Assembly (NCBI GenBank): GCA_963678675.1
Contig: OY783192.1
Coordinates: forward strand, 34,131,250-34,195,249
Origin: Xiphydria camelus
Taxonomy: Eukaryota > Arthropoda > Insecta > Hymenoptera > Xiphydriidae
Length of the DNA stretch: 64,000 nt
Reading direction: 5' to 3'
Shown: positions 25,701 to 36,249 of the stretch, piece after piece
How positions within the stretch are numbered: the first letter of the stretch is position 1
Layout: each line of letters begins with the position of its first letter
Notes under the pieces: generated by a model
Database searches by the model: none
Told to the model about the DNA's origin: nothing
Seen by the model: the letters and a program-made list of their open reading frames with translations, nothing else
Position numbers and translations under genes: made by a program

Positions 25701-28700
25701 TACGGTCTAAAAATAGGCTGGAAAAGGCCTCGACATGGGCGCATGAATGAGGAAAATAATTATTCGCTGAGTTTTATAATATATATGGACGCTGTTAAGT
25801 AAAACAGTGTCAGCCCAAAGGGGAACCCATGCGAGTTGACACTTTATTGCTTCACAATGTCCATATGTACCTACGTTTCTCTCTACAACATCGTGACGTC
25901 ATCGAGAACGACAGAGAAAAGCACTTGAAGTTGCGAGTGCGAGAGATAGGTAGACTCACAGCACGACGACGCAACTGCATTTCAAAATATCGTTTTCCAG
26001 CTCAGATAAGGCCAAAAATGAAAAATGAAAAACCACGGGGTTCCCACGTTTTTCGAATCTGCGATTTAAAAAATTGCTCGAAAATCGCATTCGGTTTTCT
26101 CGCAAACTTTTTTATCGCAGATTCGAAAAATTTATACAAAATTATCTGTATTTTTTCACTTTTCACTTTCGGCCTTATCAGAACTGGAAAACAACATTTT
26201 GAGATGCCGCTGCGTCGTCGTGCCTGTATCTCTCGGACTCGTTGCTTGGCACAAGTGCGTCTCTTGCGTTCCGATGACATCACAACATTGCAGAGAGAAA
26301 TGGGCTTATAACTCTGCAAATAATTAACTTTTCGGGCATTTTCATTTTTGCGTGACATTTTATATGTGTACAGATTACAAATTAAATTTAAAAATATGAA
26401 TATTTTTTTATGAGAAGACCGGATTTAGAGTTTCTTTATCGGGGCGTGCGCAAATTGCGTAAGGGTTTTAGGGGCACGGGGGGTTAAACAATTTTTTACG
26501 AAGTCTTACGAAGAAGGAGGATGGTATGTATAATCGCAATTTCACGTAAGTTAGTGACGATATTCGATTTTTAATATTGCCTTAATCGTCGTGATTTTTC
26601 TACGCTTAAATCCTATGAAAATTTAATCTCAGATAAGAAGAAAGAGGGGAAAGAGGGTTTCCTAGAATCTCATGTTTTCTTTTACGGAGAAAGGGGGGAT
26701 TGAACATTCATCGAAAATATCTTGCGAATTAGTTCACGCTTTCTATCCAAGCAGCATACTTCAGCTAAAATAATGTTACTCGCTAAATGACGTCATTCTT
26801 TTTATTATAAATGATATCAAACGTCTTTCAGAAACGAAAAAAATTCTAATAAAACCTCATTATTTTATCATTATTAAAAGATCTTTAATGACACTTTGAT
26901 AAAAAAAATGGCGTCATTTAGTGAGTAAAATTAAAAGTTTGTTTCTTGAAATATGAGCCAAAAATTCATATGTATAATGAGATAATAGTGATTGAAGTTT
27001 CTTTCCTAGCGAGTATGTTTAGTCTCATATGTATGTGATATGTATATGCGCGCTTCTCTCTCGCACGTTTTAGGTATCATCGTCATCCTGGCGCTCAGTC
27101 TACTGACGCCGTACTTCTCCTACATTCCCAAGGCGACGCTCAGCTCCGTCATCATTTGCGCCGTGATATTCATGATCGACGTTGGCTTGGTGAAGCCCAT
27201 CTGGAGGTGCAGCAGTGAGTAGCACGTACGCGAGTACCTGTACGCAAGGTGCAAAACCGATGCGAATACGATCGACTCCGATTAATCGCGCGACCTTCTC
27301 AAAACCTCTGTTCGATTCGCAGAACGAGACCTGCTGCCCGCATTCGTTACTTTCTTCGCCTGTTTATTCGCCGGCGTGGAGGTGGGCATCCTCATCGGTA
27401 TGGCGGTCGACGTGGCCATAGTGATTTACTTCACCGCCAGGCCGACGCTCTACATCGAGTACAGAAACGTGAGTGCCGCGGGGGAAGTTTCATCCCTGTC
27501 TCAGTCCTGACCCTCGGTCTCACTCGTCCCTTACTTCCCTGCAGATGCCACCGTCGCCTTACATTCTGATGCGACCGCACGCCGGGCTTCTATTTCCGGC
27601 GGTTGGCTATCTGCGGGAGCACGTGGTGAAGGCTCTGGCTAAGAAGAGGCGACAGAGGAGCCTGAAGAGCGACATCAACGCCGGTGCACAATGCGTCGTA
27701 CTGGACTGCAAACACATCGACAGGATCGACTTCACTGCGGTGCAGGTATATATGGAATTGGTTCACAAGAGTGCTTCGATCTTCTCTGGTTCGAAAAAAG
27801 ACGATCGAATTTTACTTCTCCATCGGAGCTCGAGGGGTGTTTTGATGATAATATCGTCGAGAAAAGTATTTCGGAAGGAAGTCAGTGGTACCACTGAGAA
27901 CATTTCTGAGAGAGTCGTCATTTTCTCCGACGGACGGGTCGCAATGTATGCGCGTTTCAGGCGCTTATTAAAAGTACTTTGCGTACTCCGAAACGAGACG
28001 GATTATCTACGTGCAGCGACGTACGCATCTGGATCTCCTTTAAAAATGGATACCCAGATAGTAGGGAGAATATTGGTAAATATCGTTAGGATATTCGGAA
28101 ATATCTGAATATCCAGGGTGTTACTTAATGATAGGCAGTAATTGCAAGGGCACATTACTGAATCAATTTCCAGTAGAAAAGTTCAGATTAACATGTGTCC
28201 TAAAATGTCTGGTTTTCAAGATACAGGACGTCAAAGTTTCAAAAAAAATCGGCTTTTTAATAATATCTCAAAGATCCTTGTGCCGATTTTGTTGACATTT
28301 GGCACTGTTGTTTATTGTAATAAGACGCTAAGTTAGCACTAACTAGAAGATAATTATGAGTTCCAGTGGCGTCCCGGGGGACAGTCTCACGAATAATATT
28401 GAGAAAAAAAGTGTACATTTTAGGACACATGTTAATATGAACTTTTCTACTGGAAATTGATCCAGTAATGTGCCCTTGCAATTACGGCCTATCATTAAGT
28501 AACACCCTGTATTCAGAAAACCTATACGATATCGATAGTATATTTGTGATCAGATATTAAACAGAAAATATCCTGATAAAAATGTTGCCTTTAATTTCTC
28601 AGAAATTACACGGAATTTCTCCTAAAGAAAAGGTAATTTTGGAGAAATTTCTAGAAATGCGTGAGAAATGCTGAGGAATTTTTGGAATTTTGAAAAGATC

Positions 28701-29290
28701 TGAGAAATTTGAAGAAAAAGTGTCAAGGAAATTCTAAAAAAATTATGTTTGATTTTTTCTGATAAATGCGTCAGGGACTAATTTCGAGTTTTACTCAGAA
28801 ATTCAGAGAAAAATTCTAATATATGTAGGGAAATTTGACGATATTCACAACAATTCTGAGTGAAACATTCTAATTTCTAAATATATCTGAAATATTTCTG
28901 AAAAACGTCCGAAATCTGACGGAAATCCGTAATATTTTTCTCATACGGACGTTCAAGAGCGCGCGCGCGGCTAAACGCGCCCGTCACGCGCACGTAATAA
29001 CGTGAAACGACTTTACCCAGGGAATCAACGAAACCATCAAGGACCTGGAAGACAGCGGCTACCGTTTAATCATGCTCTACCCGACGCAAGAAATTTTGCA
29101 GAGCGTACAATCCTTCGCGAAGAATCCCGTCTTAACGGCGCACTCCGACATCGAGCTGCACGCCACTCTGAAGCGGCTCGGCACCGGGAATCGGTCAGTC
29201 CCGGAGACGCGGCTGGAGATAGCGGACTTCTCCAACTCCAAAGGGAGAGCAACGAAGGAGGAGGAGGACACGGCGAGCACAAATTTGTAA
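19735..29290 (+). CDS. SLC26/SulP anion transporter, SLC26A11-like (paralogue 1)
   Basis: Predicted multi-pass membrane anion (sulfate-type) transporter. Coding exons: 19735-19869, 20813-20967, 23017-23314, 24691-25003, 25086-25247, 27074-27214, 27323-27468, 27545-27745 and 29021-29290 (stop TAA); phases close to 606 residues, the usual size for this family. The N-terminal region has DLVAGLTVGLTLIPQ then AIAYAALAGLDPQYGLYSAF and IGPTAL. The mid part has the conserved PVTGSFSRSAVNNASGVRTP loop region. The C-terminal STAS domain contains VVLDCKHIDRIDFTAVQGIN. The start ATG lies 15 nt after an acceptor, so the 5' UTR is spliced. It is a close relative of the gene at 48265-51822, with different intron positions. 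Which anions it carries cannot be read from sequence. It ends tail to tail with the minus-strand gene at 32097-35910. Confidence 0.93.
19945..20110. mobile_element. Family T MITE, copy T1, SLC26 intron 1
   Basis: Ends atagtgcaaaaataccacac and gtgattttttcgcactgcag are inverse. The inside repeats tactgtaatcttttgtgatt-like words. A second copy at 54772-54929 shares ends and inner blocks. Confidence 0.7.
20469..20628. mobile_element. 160-bp inverted-repeat element
   Basis: The left gtatacttgattatggcgaa, then agaaatatttc, is inverted at the right as gaaatatttccccttcgcca, then taatcaggtata. It is immediately followed by a family C copy. Confidence 0.65.
20629..20742. repeat. Family C repeat copy C2
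   Basis: Carries ggctaaacttactcgccagg, then aaagaaacttcaatcactat and tctcattatcaatgaatttt, matching the units at 14174-14500 and, inverted, at 26938-27036. It ends about 70 bp before the SLC26 exon at 20813. Confidence 0.65.
21269..21738. mobile_element. Family A MITE, copy A2
   Basis: Starts cccctgttgaaaagatccca and ends gatattatacttgtccaata then ggg. It contains the family landmark gatgtgcttcagacacagca, its inverse, and the central taattactaatagaacctta. A T-rich stretch (tttttatttatttttttt) near 21670-21690 lengthens this copy. Confidence 0.85.
22268..22415. repeat. 148-bp inverted repeat with family A-like ends
   Basis: The left end ccagttgaaaaaacagataa is the imperfect inverse of the right end cttatgagttcttttcaaca followed by ggg. 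Inner blocks tgcctcatagag and cttatgaggttt also pair. It is too diverged inside to call a true family A copy. Confidence 0.45.
22474..22940. mobile_element. 467-bp inverted-repeat element R
   Basis: The left gaaggcctgtaaatttattc, then atttccgggagtctatcctg, is matched inverted on the right by gatagactcccgaaaatgaa, then tgaaatcataagccttc. No coding content; it lies in SLC26 intron 2. Confidence 0.6.
24178..24587. mobile_element. Nested inverted-repeat element Y inside A3
   Basis: The left end atatatcgtcccattagagc, then agacgtatactaa, is the near-perfect inverse of the right end ttagtatacttctgctctaa followed by ggcgacgatatat. About 410 bp. Family A sequence resumes directly on each side. A further small inverted repeat sits inside it at 24208-24318. 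Confidence 0.78.
24208..24318. mobile_element. 111-bp inverted repeat inside element Y
   Basis: The left taagggccgaatgtacaaac then gcggtg is inverted at the right as aaccgcgtttatacaaccgg then ccctaa. If it is a separate element, it is the third level of nesting here. Confidence 0.55.
25285..26410. mobile_element. Family B composite (copies in opposite orientation)
   Basis: The left part carries ttaaatctaatttgtaatcc and the right its inverse gattacaaattaaatttaaa. A perfect TGACGTCA sits at 25894-25901 and a one-base variant TGACATCA at 26275-26282. The interior repeats the family B hairpin arms and gccaaaaatgaaaaatgaaa. A separate short inverted repeat (cggactgtgcttaattaggt against acgacctaaacacagtc) lies at about 25411-25494. 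Confidence 0.65.
26938..27036. repeat. Family C repeat copy C3
   Basis: Inverse orientation to C2: atgagccaaaaattcatatg, tgagataatagtgattgaag, tttctttcctagcgagtatg, then tttagtctcat. It ends about 37 bp before the SLC26 exon at 27074. Confidence 0.65.
28114..28509. mobile_element. 396-bp inverted-repeat element F (CAGGGTG ends)
   Basis: The left end cagggtgttacttaatgata, then ggcagtaattgcaagggcac, is matched inverted at the right by gtgcccttgcaattacggcc then tatcattaagtaacaccctg. The inner words aacatgtgtcctaaaatgt and acattttaggacacatgtta also pair. It lies in SLC26 intron 8. Confidence 0.75.
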
Positions 29291-29597
29291 ATCGCGCGCG
29301 CGAGTTTCTCACAAACGTTCGTTCCGCGATCGAAGTATAAGTCAAGTGAAATAAGTTGCGCGCCACGGCATCGCGGGACGACCGACCGTGCTCTTTTCGT
29401 AAGATTTGTAAATATTTTTTAAAGGATAGCTCTTAAGGTGTAGCGCGAGCGCTAATGTATTATAATAATTTGTCTGCCATTGTCGCTGAATCACTCGACG
29501 CTCCGTCGTTCTTCGAGGCTCGAACGTTCGTCACGGTGGGAATGGCCGAACGACCGACTCTTATTCGAGCAGCACGAAGTAAGAAGCTCAAAAGTTA

Positions 29598-29821
29598 TAC
29601 AGGATGTTATCCTAGAGACTGGACATAGGACGGTATACAGTAAAGGGGTGGGTTATATGATTGGCTGCATATCGGAAAATGTCGATCGAAGGAACTAATC
29701 ATACGGAGGGTTCTGTATTATTAATTCCGTTGATCGACACTTTCCAGCATGGAGCCAATCTTACAGCCCGTTCCTTTACTGCATATCGTCCTATGGCCGG
29801 TTTCAAGGATAACATCCTGTA
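29598..29821. mobile_element. 224-bp inverted-repeat element G
   Basis: The left end tacaggatgttatcct is inverted at the right as aaggataacatcctgta. Inner blocks such as cataggacggtatacagtaa and ttactgcatatcgtcctatg also pair. It lies in the spacer downstream of the first SLC26 gene. Confidence 0.72.
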
Positions 29822-30041
29822 TAATGCCTGGTTTATGCTTAGGTCCTAACTTCCCTATTTCAGTGCAACTCGTTCGTGATTGGCTGCCAATCCCTGTTAA
29901 GTTAAGTTAAGACTTAACTTAATCCTGAAAAGTTCCTAATTTTTAACTGAAGTGTCCTAAAAACGAAAAAGCGTTTGCGCTACGAGGAAAGCTTGCACAA
30001 AAAACTAAAGGTAGACGTGAAACCGATGTTGAAACAATTAA

Positions 30042-30430
30042 CCCCATTGAAAAAGTATCATAAATTCTCATAAAAAACTTGTAAAATCCCCATAGAATTC
30101 CCATGGGAATTTGATGTGCTTCAGGCACAGCAACTCCAGAGGCCTTGTAATACAAATCTGAAAGATACGAATGGGAATGTATTGGATTCGATGTATATCT
30201 GTAGAAACAAATAAAATCTTATAAGATTCTATTAGTAATTACAAATAGAACGGCGTGTACGGGTCTTTATTATCTTTATGGGATTTTACTTGTTTTTACG
30301 GATACAGATACACATAGAATCGAATTCCTATTCGTCCTTCTCAAACTTTTCTAATGGATATCTGGAATCTCTGTGTCTGAAGCACATCAGATTCCAATAG
30401 AAATTGTCTATGGGATCTTTTTCTATAGGG
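30042..30430. mobile_element. Family A MITE, copy A4
   Basis: Starts ccccattgaaaaagtatcat and ends tctatgggatctttttctat then aggg. It contains gatgtgcttcaggcacagca, its inverse ctgtgtctgaagcacatcag, and attagtaattacaaatagaa in the centre. Confidence 0.85.
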
Positions 30431-30511
30431 ATTATATTAGGACAAGTCTCGGGCTGAGTTAGGATTAGAACCTAAGCATAAACCAGGCATTAAAGAACTT
30501 AAAAAAGTATA

Positions 30512-30605
30512 CCTAATGTCCCTCCAAAAGGCAACTGATTTTTGGACCATAAAGTTTTCAAAGGATCGTTCGAAAAATAAGCTGCCTTTCGGCGACACAT
30601 TAGAT
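30512..30605. repeat. Family S short palindrome, copy S2
   Basis: The left cctaatgtccctccaaaagg, then caactgattttt, pairs with the right aaaaataagctgcctttcgg then cgacacattag. It has the same layout as S1 at 19327-19432. Confidence 0.65.
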
Positions 30606-31512
30606 GCATGTATCTTGTGTAATATTCTTAGATAACTTTTGCAATTTCTTATATTACGCTTCTCTCGGATACGCACGTTTATTTAACGAAGTCATAACGA
30701 AACCTAGAGACGGAGCGCGTTGCTCGCGTCGTCCAATCAGCTCGCAACTCTCCCACACGTCATATCCGCCGTGCGGTAAAATTGGCTGTTGCTAGATATT
30801 GAAGCTCGCGTTGACGCGCTCCGTCTGCTGGCCCCATAAGTAGCCTCTATATAGACCCATTACGACCAACACGCCGTGTACCGGTATAGTCCAATTGTTC
30901 CACTTTCCACGACACCTCCGTCGTCGTCGTCGTCGTCGCAGTACGCTGCGGGTCTTTCGTGGGAACTCGAAGAAAACAAATTCAACGCTAAACTCACTTT
31001 CCCTCGTACATTTTTATACGTAATATATTTTGATCCTTTTGCGATCCATAAGAAAAACAGCGATAATACAATGGAATGGCGCGAAACAAATAAACAGTCG
31101 TTTACTCGCGCGAACGTACAAAAAGTGAACAAAAACTAAGACTCGGCGCATCGGTGACGCACACAATCGGGAAACCGACTGAAAGATAAAACTAAACCTT
31201 AAGCTATTCGCGGCGCGCGTAGCGCGAAAAAAAAGGAACTCGGAGTATCACACATGTAGATTTATACACACCAGGCTCTTCATCTCGCTCTCTTTCGGAG
31301 CGAAAATCGACGCAATCGATTCTCGAATCGATTTTGTTCGATTCCCGAAAATAAGTAAAATGGGGATAAAATGGAAAAGAAAACAGTGCTGGAACAGAAT
31401 GGAATATAACGAGTACTGTCACGTCCTACATTGACAAATCAACTTTCACGACGAATGCGGAGAAATGTAAACAGCCTGAGGAACTCACTCGAGTCCGAGG
31501 TAGCACCAAAGT
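30606..31512. other. Spacer between convergent genes
   Basis: No convincing gene. A short GTC run lies at about 30918-30938 (gtcgtcgtcgtcgtcgtcg). Part of this stretch could be 3' UTR of the minus-strand gene ending at 32097, but no clear minus-strand AATAAA was identified. Confidence 0.5.
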
Positions 31513-31875
31513 GCGTGTACACTAGAGCGAATAGAAATTCTGAATCCCCTGCGGAGTATAGAGCGGTATTAAAGACCTCGGTGTAACGGTTAATCACTTT
31601 CGAGAAACCTCGACGTTACAAAGTACGTAGTGTAAAGAGATAAATTGTCCCGGAACCAAGTTGTCATTCTTCATAGTCGCGAGGAAACCGCGCTTGGGCG
31701 AATTCCTCGCGACTTGAAGAATGAAAACTTGGTTCCGGGACAATTTATCTACGATACTACGTACTTTGTAACGTCGAGGTTTCTCGAAAGCGATTAACCG
31801 TTTTACACCGAGATCTTTAATACCGCTCTACTCCGCAAGGGATTCAGAATTTCTAGTCGCTCTAGTGTGTACACG
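31513..31875. repeat. 363-bp near-perfect palindrome
   Basis: The left end gcgtgtacactagagcgaat is inverted at the right (gtcgctctagtgtgtacac). Arms of roughly 160 bp pair throughout, for example cggaaccaagttgtcattct with gaatgaaaacttggttccgg, and centre on gaggaaaccgcgcttgggcg at about 31680-31700. It lies just past the stop codon of the minus-strand gene, probably in its 3' UTR or flank. Confidence 0.85.
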
Positions 31876-32096
31876 GACAATTTATCTCTTTATACTACGT
31901 AAATACTTCAGCAACGCATCAAGTGCGAGCAGTATAAAGCGGTATCGATGTGTAAAATACAGCGGCGAAGACTATAACTATCTCGTCATCGCACAACATT
32001 GCGAAGAGTCGCGTTTAAAGTATAAAAACTGTTATGTACCTCTCTGTGTAATCGCGCGCACCCTTCGCATAATGTCTCAACAAAAACTTATCCCTT

Positions 32097-35000
32097 TCAG
32101 AGATTCCGCGGCACGCACGTACCGCGTCCCACGCTACAACTTTTGATCGAATAGCTTCGAGATTCGTCAAAGTTTCGAGCATTTTCCTTTCGCGTTAAAT
32201 AGGCGCTCGAACTCGGAGCGTGATGCGATCGAAGATCGGAATCGAAAGGAAACCCGGTCGGACTTGTAGCATCGCTCCCCAATTTCATGCATTGTAGCGG
32301 CGAGATCATCGGAGGAACGCATTGCTCGGATTCTTGGGAACTCTTCTCGTCTGAAAGGGTCGCGGGAGGTCGCGAGTAGGTACTGCCGTCGTTCGCCAAC
32401 GCGTGAAAGGGTTTCGTATCGGAATTGCTGCAAGTTCGCCAGCGATCTACCGTGAAGTCGAAGTTCGCCTTTTGTTGATCGCCCAAGTCTTGAACACGCC
32501 GCGGCGGGTTACTCTCCGACGGGGCTGTCAGCGTTTGCGGATCTGTCGAGAACGCGAGGAGTGGTCGACGATCCATCCCCGACGTCGATGGAGTCGCGCC
32601 GTCCGCCAGAGTTGCTCGTGGCATCGCGCGTCGTTCCTCCTTCGCGGAGAATCCCGGAAGAGAAGCGTACGAGCCATTCATTATGACGATCCCGCTGGAG
32701 TTTCCGTCATCATGGACGGTTGTCTCGAAGCCAGGCGGCACCGTGCTTTTCAAGTTCGCCGGGGCCGTCGGTATCGGATGCGCGTTGCAATCGCACGCCT
32801 CGGTCGAGTGCCCGGGAAACGGACAGACCAGCTGCATCGAATTTGCGCGCGCTGTGCCTTCCAGCGACACGGACGCCGATTTTTGTATGCGCGATAACTG
32901 CTGCTGCACGTCGTGCAGCACATCGAGAAGCTGTTGATGTTCCGCGCTTTGCGCGCTCCAACCCTCCGAATTCAACGGATAGCTGCTCCTCGTTAACGGC
33001 GGAATGTACGCTTGGTCGTTCGGCGGAAGGTAATTCGACGCCCGCGGGCCTCGATGCGGCGAACTCGTCGACGAAGCGTCACGCGAGTCCGGGCATCGAG
33101 TGCCGGGATCGTTTGGCACCGGCGCGAAGAGTACGGTGTTGTTTGGGAATTGCAAACTCGCGTTTTGACTTTCCAACGTCACGCTAGCTTGCACGTTTAC
33201 AGAAGGTGGATCGCCCAGCTGCTGGCGCATCTGTCGTATCAGCCCGCCGAAACCCATGCCGAACGCCTGCGAAGTGACGTTCCAATTTGGACGAGGCAAG
33301 CTGTACGGGAAAAGACTTTGGTAATGCGCATCGACGGCGACGCCGTCGCGACTCGCGCACGGCGCCGAAGTAACCGGCGTCCAGTTTTCGACGTCCCGAT
33401 GAGGCGTGACGCCCGCGTTGAAATCCGGCTGAAACGCACTCGAAATTGGCATGACACTCTGCACAGCCGTAGTCTCATTGGGCGGTTGCATGTTTGCCGA
33501 CGATGGATTTCGATAGCACGCGTTCAGCGCCATCGGGCTCTGCGAAACTGATAAATGGCCCGCCGCTTGCAATTCCCGCGCTTTCTCCACGTTCTGGCAA
33601 TAATAATAATACGCCCATTCCGGGTAGCTCAGTTGTCGCAGCGTCGCGTCGCTCGCGATCGGGGGAAATCCCGGGGGATGAGAGCAGCCGGAAGTTCCCG
33701 CATCATCGGCATTCGTTTCTTCTCCTCCCCGAAGACCGTCCCCCAACTGGAGCTTGTCGTTGAAATCCTCCAAGACCGGAGTGCCCTCCGGACGCTCCTC
33801 TTCGGGAACGTTATCACGGACATTCTCGAGATTTACGAAGGGATTTGTCGACTGCCTCGTGTCGGTGGATCTGTCGGGTTGATCGTGTTCGAGCAATTGT
33901 CTCGGATCGGGATACTGGACTTGATCCGAGCCATCAGATTTTACGGTCGCGAATCGCTTGCCGCGTTCCTCGCCGTCGTTGTCCGAGACATCGCGTCTCC
34001 TCGCCGCTTTTTCCTCAGCTTCTTCGTCGGTCCGACCGCCCGTCGTCGTTTCCGCGTTCGGCTCGTCGGACGGTGCGGTCTGCTCGCCACCCTCGGATTC
34101 TTTCGCGTTGTTTTGCTTCGACCTTCGCGATCTCGTCTCGCCTTCTTTGGAAGTCTTTGGCGACTTGTCGCTTCGGCACGTCGCCGACTTGTCTCGATCG
34201 TTCGATCGACGCGAATTCCTCGGACCGTCCTTTTTCAAGGGAATGCCCGTCGAACGATGGAAGAAGTCGCGAAAGACTTTCATCTCCCTTTCTCTTTCGT
34301 CTTTGCTACCGCCGTGATCCTTCGCGTCGTCTCGATCGTCCGCGCGCCCCTTGCACCGGCTCGACTTGGACGGATCGTTCTTTAGCTCGGCTCCGCAGTT
34401 CGACGCTTCGGGGTCTCTCTCCTCTGTCCTCCGTCGCGAACGTTTTTCCGTACCCTCGCCGTCCGACGCGTCGAGGTCTCGCTCCTTTGCTATCTGTCGC
34501 GAACGTTCATCCGTACCCTTGCCGCTCGACTCTTCGAGATCTCTCCCCCCTGTACTTTGCTGAAAATATTTGCCCGTACTCTCGCCCTTCTGACCGTCGC
34601 TCGCGTCGAGAATCGCACGATTTTGTTTGAGAAATTCTTGCTCCTTCATTCGCGCTCCCCGGCCCATGAATATGTGCCGCTCCGTGTATCCGTTCACTCT
34701 GCCGTACTTGTCCACGAACGTCGGAAGTACCGGCGCCGCCGGCGTTGCGACCACGGGCTGCGTGGTAGCGGCGTTAGCGGTGCCACTTCCTTTCCGTTCA
34801 TCCCCGCTGCATTTCGGGGCGGATCGTTGCGCGCTCGTAACTTTAGCACTTTTCGTGGGAACCCCAACCGAATGCGACCGGCTCGTCGCGTTGTCGTCGT
34901 GGTCGTCGCCGTGGCATTTCCCCCGCGCCGATGCATCGCTATCGCGTCCCAATTCTTCCGGCTTATCGGGAAGGTTCGAACGAATTTTGTTCCTAAATAT

Positions 35001-35910
35001 ATTCGAAAGGCTTGTATTTATCCGGAAAGAGGAGAAATGAATCTATCTTGAAATATTGCCGCACTCTAGAGCCACTACGCGCGCGAATGGTCTCTTCCTT
35101 CTTGTATCCGATACGCGTAACGCAAATACACCGGTTCTCGATCGACGCGCATGGAGAAAACAGGGCTCGCGGTAGCCTGCGGATAAAAATCGAGGAGCAT
35201 GCACCCGTGTGTAAATTGAGGAGCATGCGAGAGTACCGATGATTCTCTTCCTTTCTTTCGCTTTCGTACCGACCAAACGCATTTCTGTGCATTTCCTTAC
35301 GCGTTCGGTATTAACGTCTCCATTCGCTAAATCCATTCGGACTCGAATCAAGACCCGTATGTGGAACGCGAGCGTATCACCGCACATTCGATGAGAAGTA
35401 ACGTTCGAAGTGTGATTCGCTTACCATCCGCCTTCGTCGTCCGAGTCACTATATCCAAATCGGTCCCCCTGTTCAGCCGCGCGCAAGGACTCCCTCTTGA
35501 AACTCTCCAATTGCGCCGTGGCGATGCTCTCCGCCAAAGCCAAGCTCGTCATTTCGTCTTCGTCGTATCTTTGGATTACCTCCGACTCTGCGTCCGGAAA
35601 CAGCGTCTCCACTACGTTACGGCCTGAATTCCATATGGTTTTGGTGAAACCCGCGGGCACGATTTTTACGCCCGGTTCATCGTGGCGATCCCCGATATTG
35701 CTTCTCGAAACTTTGGCTTCATTCTCGGCCGACTTTGCCGAAACTTCCCCTTTCGGGGGTTTAATGTCGCTGAGATCTTCGATAGGTGGATTACACTTTA
35801 GCTTCCTGTATTTCTTTCTCTTTTCAATCTTCGTGCCCGAGAAGTATTCCTCGCCCTGGTTCTTCGGCGGTAATTGTCTCAATATTGTGCTCGCCCTTTC
35901 GGGTGTGTCC
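32097..35910 (-). CDS. Unrecognised large disordered protein, two visible exons
   Basis: Not assigned to any family I recognise. Exon A (35910-35425) opens after the acceptor cataatag; it ends at donor gtaagc in phase 2. Exon B begins at 34992 (acceptor atttag) or 35010 (acceptor acaag), both in phase, and runs open to the stop at 32097. About 1,126 residues are visible; no start Met is present in exon A, so at least one upstream exon is missing. Exon A is basic then acidic (KIEKRKKYRKLKCNPP near its start, GYSDSDDEGG at its end). Exon B has a KCHGDDHDDN stretch, a conserved-looking GRVNGYTERHIFMGRGARMK block, imperfect 21-residue charged repeats, long RS/DE-rich disorder, an aromatic block YPEWAYYYYCQNVEKA, and a possible coiled coil LLDVLHDVQQQLSRIQ. 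The long frame without stops supports a real gene. Function unknown. Confidence 0.72.
34385..34595 (-). repeat. Imperfect 63-bp coding repeats in the unrecognised gene
   Basis: On the minus strand, related units encode TGGRDLEESSGKGTDERS, AKERDLDASDGEGTEKRS and TEERDPEASNCGAELKND. At DNA level the plus-strand words cgaacgtttttccgtaccct (34438) and cgaacgttcatccgtaccct (34499) are about 61-63 bases apart. The unit of about 21 codons keeps frame. Confidence 0.65.
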
Positions 35911-36249
35911 CTATTATGAGAGGAACGTGGCCGTGAAGAGCGACGCGGGAATCAGTTATTGTTTCCAAAATTGTTCGAGATACCGGTAGGAAGGGAGGCG
36001 TCAAGAGGGATAATCGGATAATCGGGTATTCCATTCGTTCTAAACCCAAAATTGTACGTCGATCAATTCACATTTTTTCCCAATTTTCGACGTATCGCGT
36101 GGTATTCCGAGAGAGGAAGTGTTCAAATACATATATCTACTTGGAAGCACTAATAACAATAACAACGACAACACAACAACAACACAAGGATAACAATAGG
36201 TCTCTATCATAGTTTAGAATATTTTTAATTGATACCAAAATTATGTACC

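Noticed and set aside
33012..34630. Several long plus-strand frames (for example 33555-34385, 33845-34630)
   Set aside because: They are antisense to the 2.9-kb minus-strand exon and are Arg/Ser-rich shadows; overlapping frames on one strand conflict with one another.
34950..34952. TTG as the start of the 951-codon minus-strand frame
   Set aside because: The frame continues upstream without a stop to plausible acceptors at 34992 and 35010, and TTG is not a normal nuclear start codon in animals.
35421..35430. Stop codon after DEGGW as the true end of the upstream minus-strand exon
   Set aside because: The stop overlaps a good donor (gtaagc), and splicing there joins in phase to the 2.9-kb open exon. 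It was not fully excluded.
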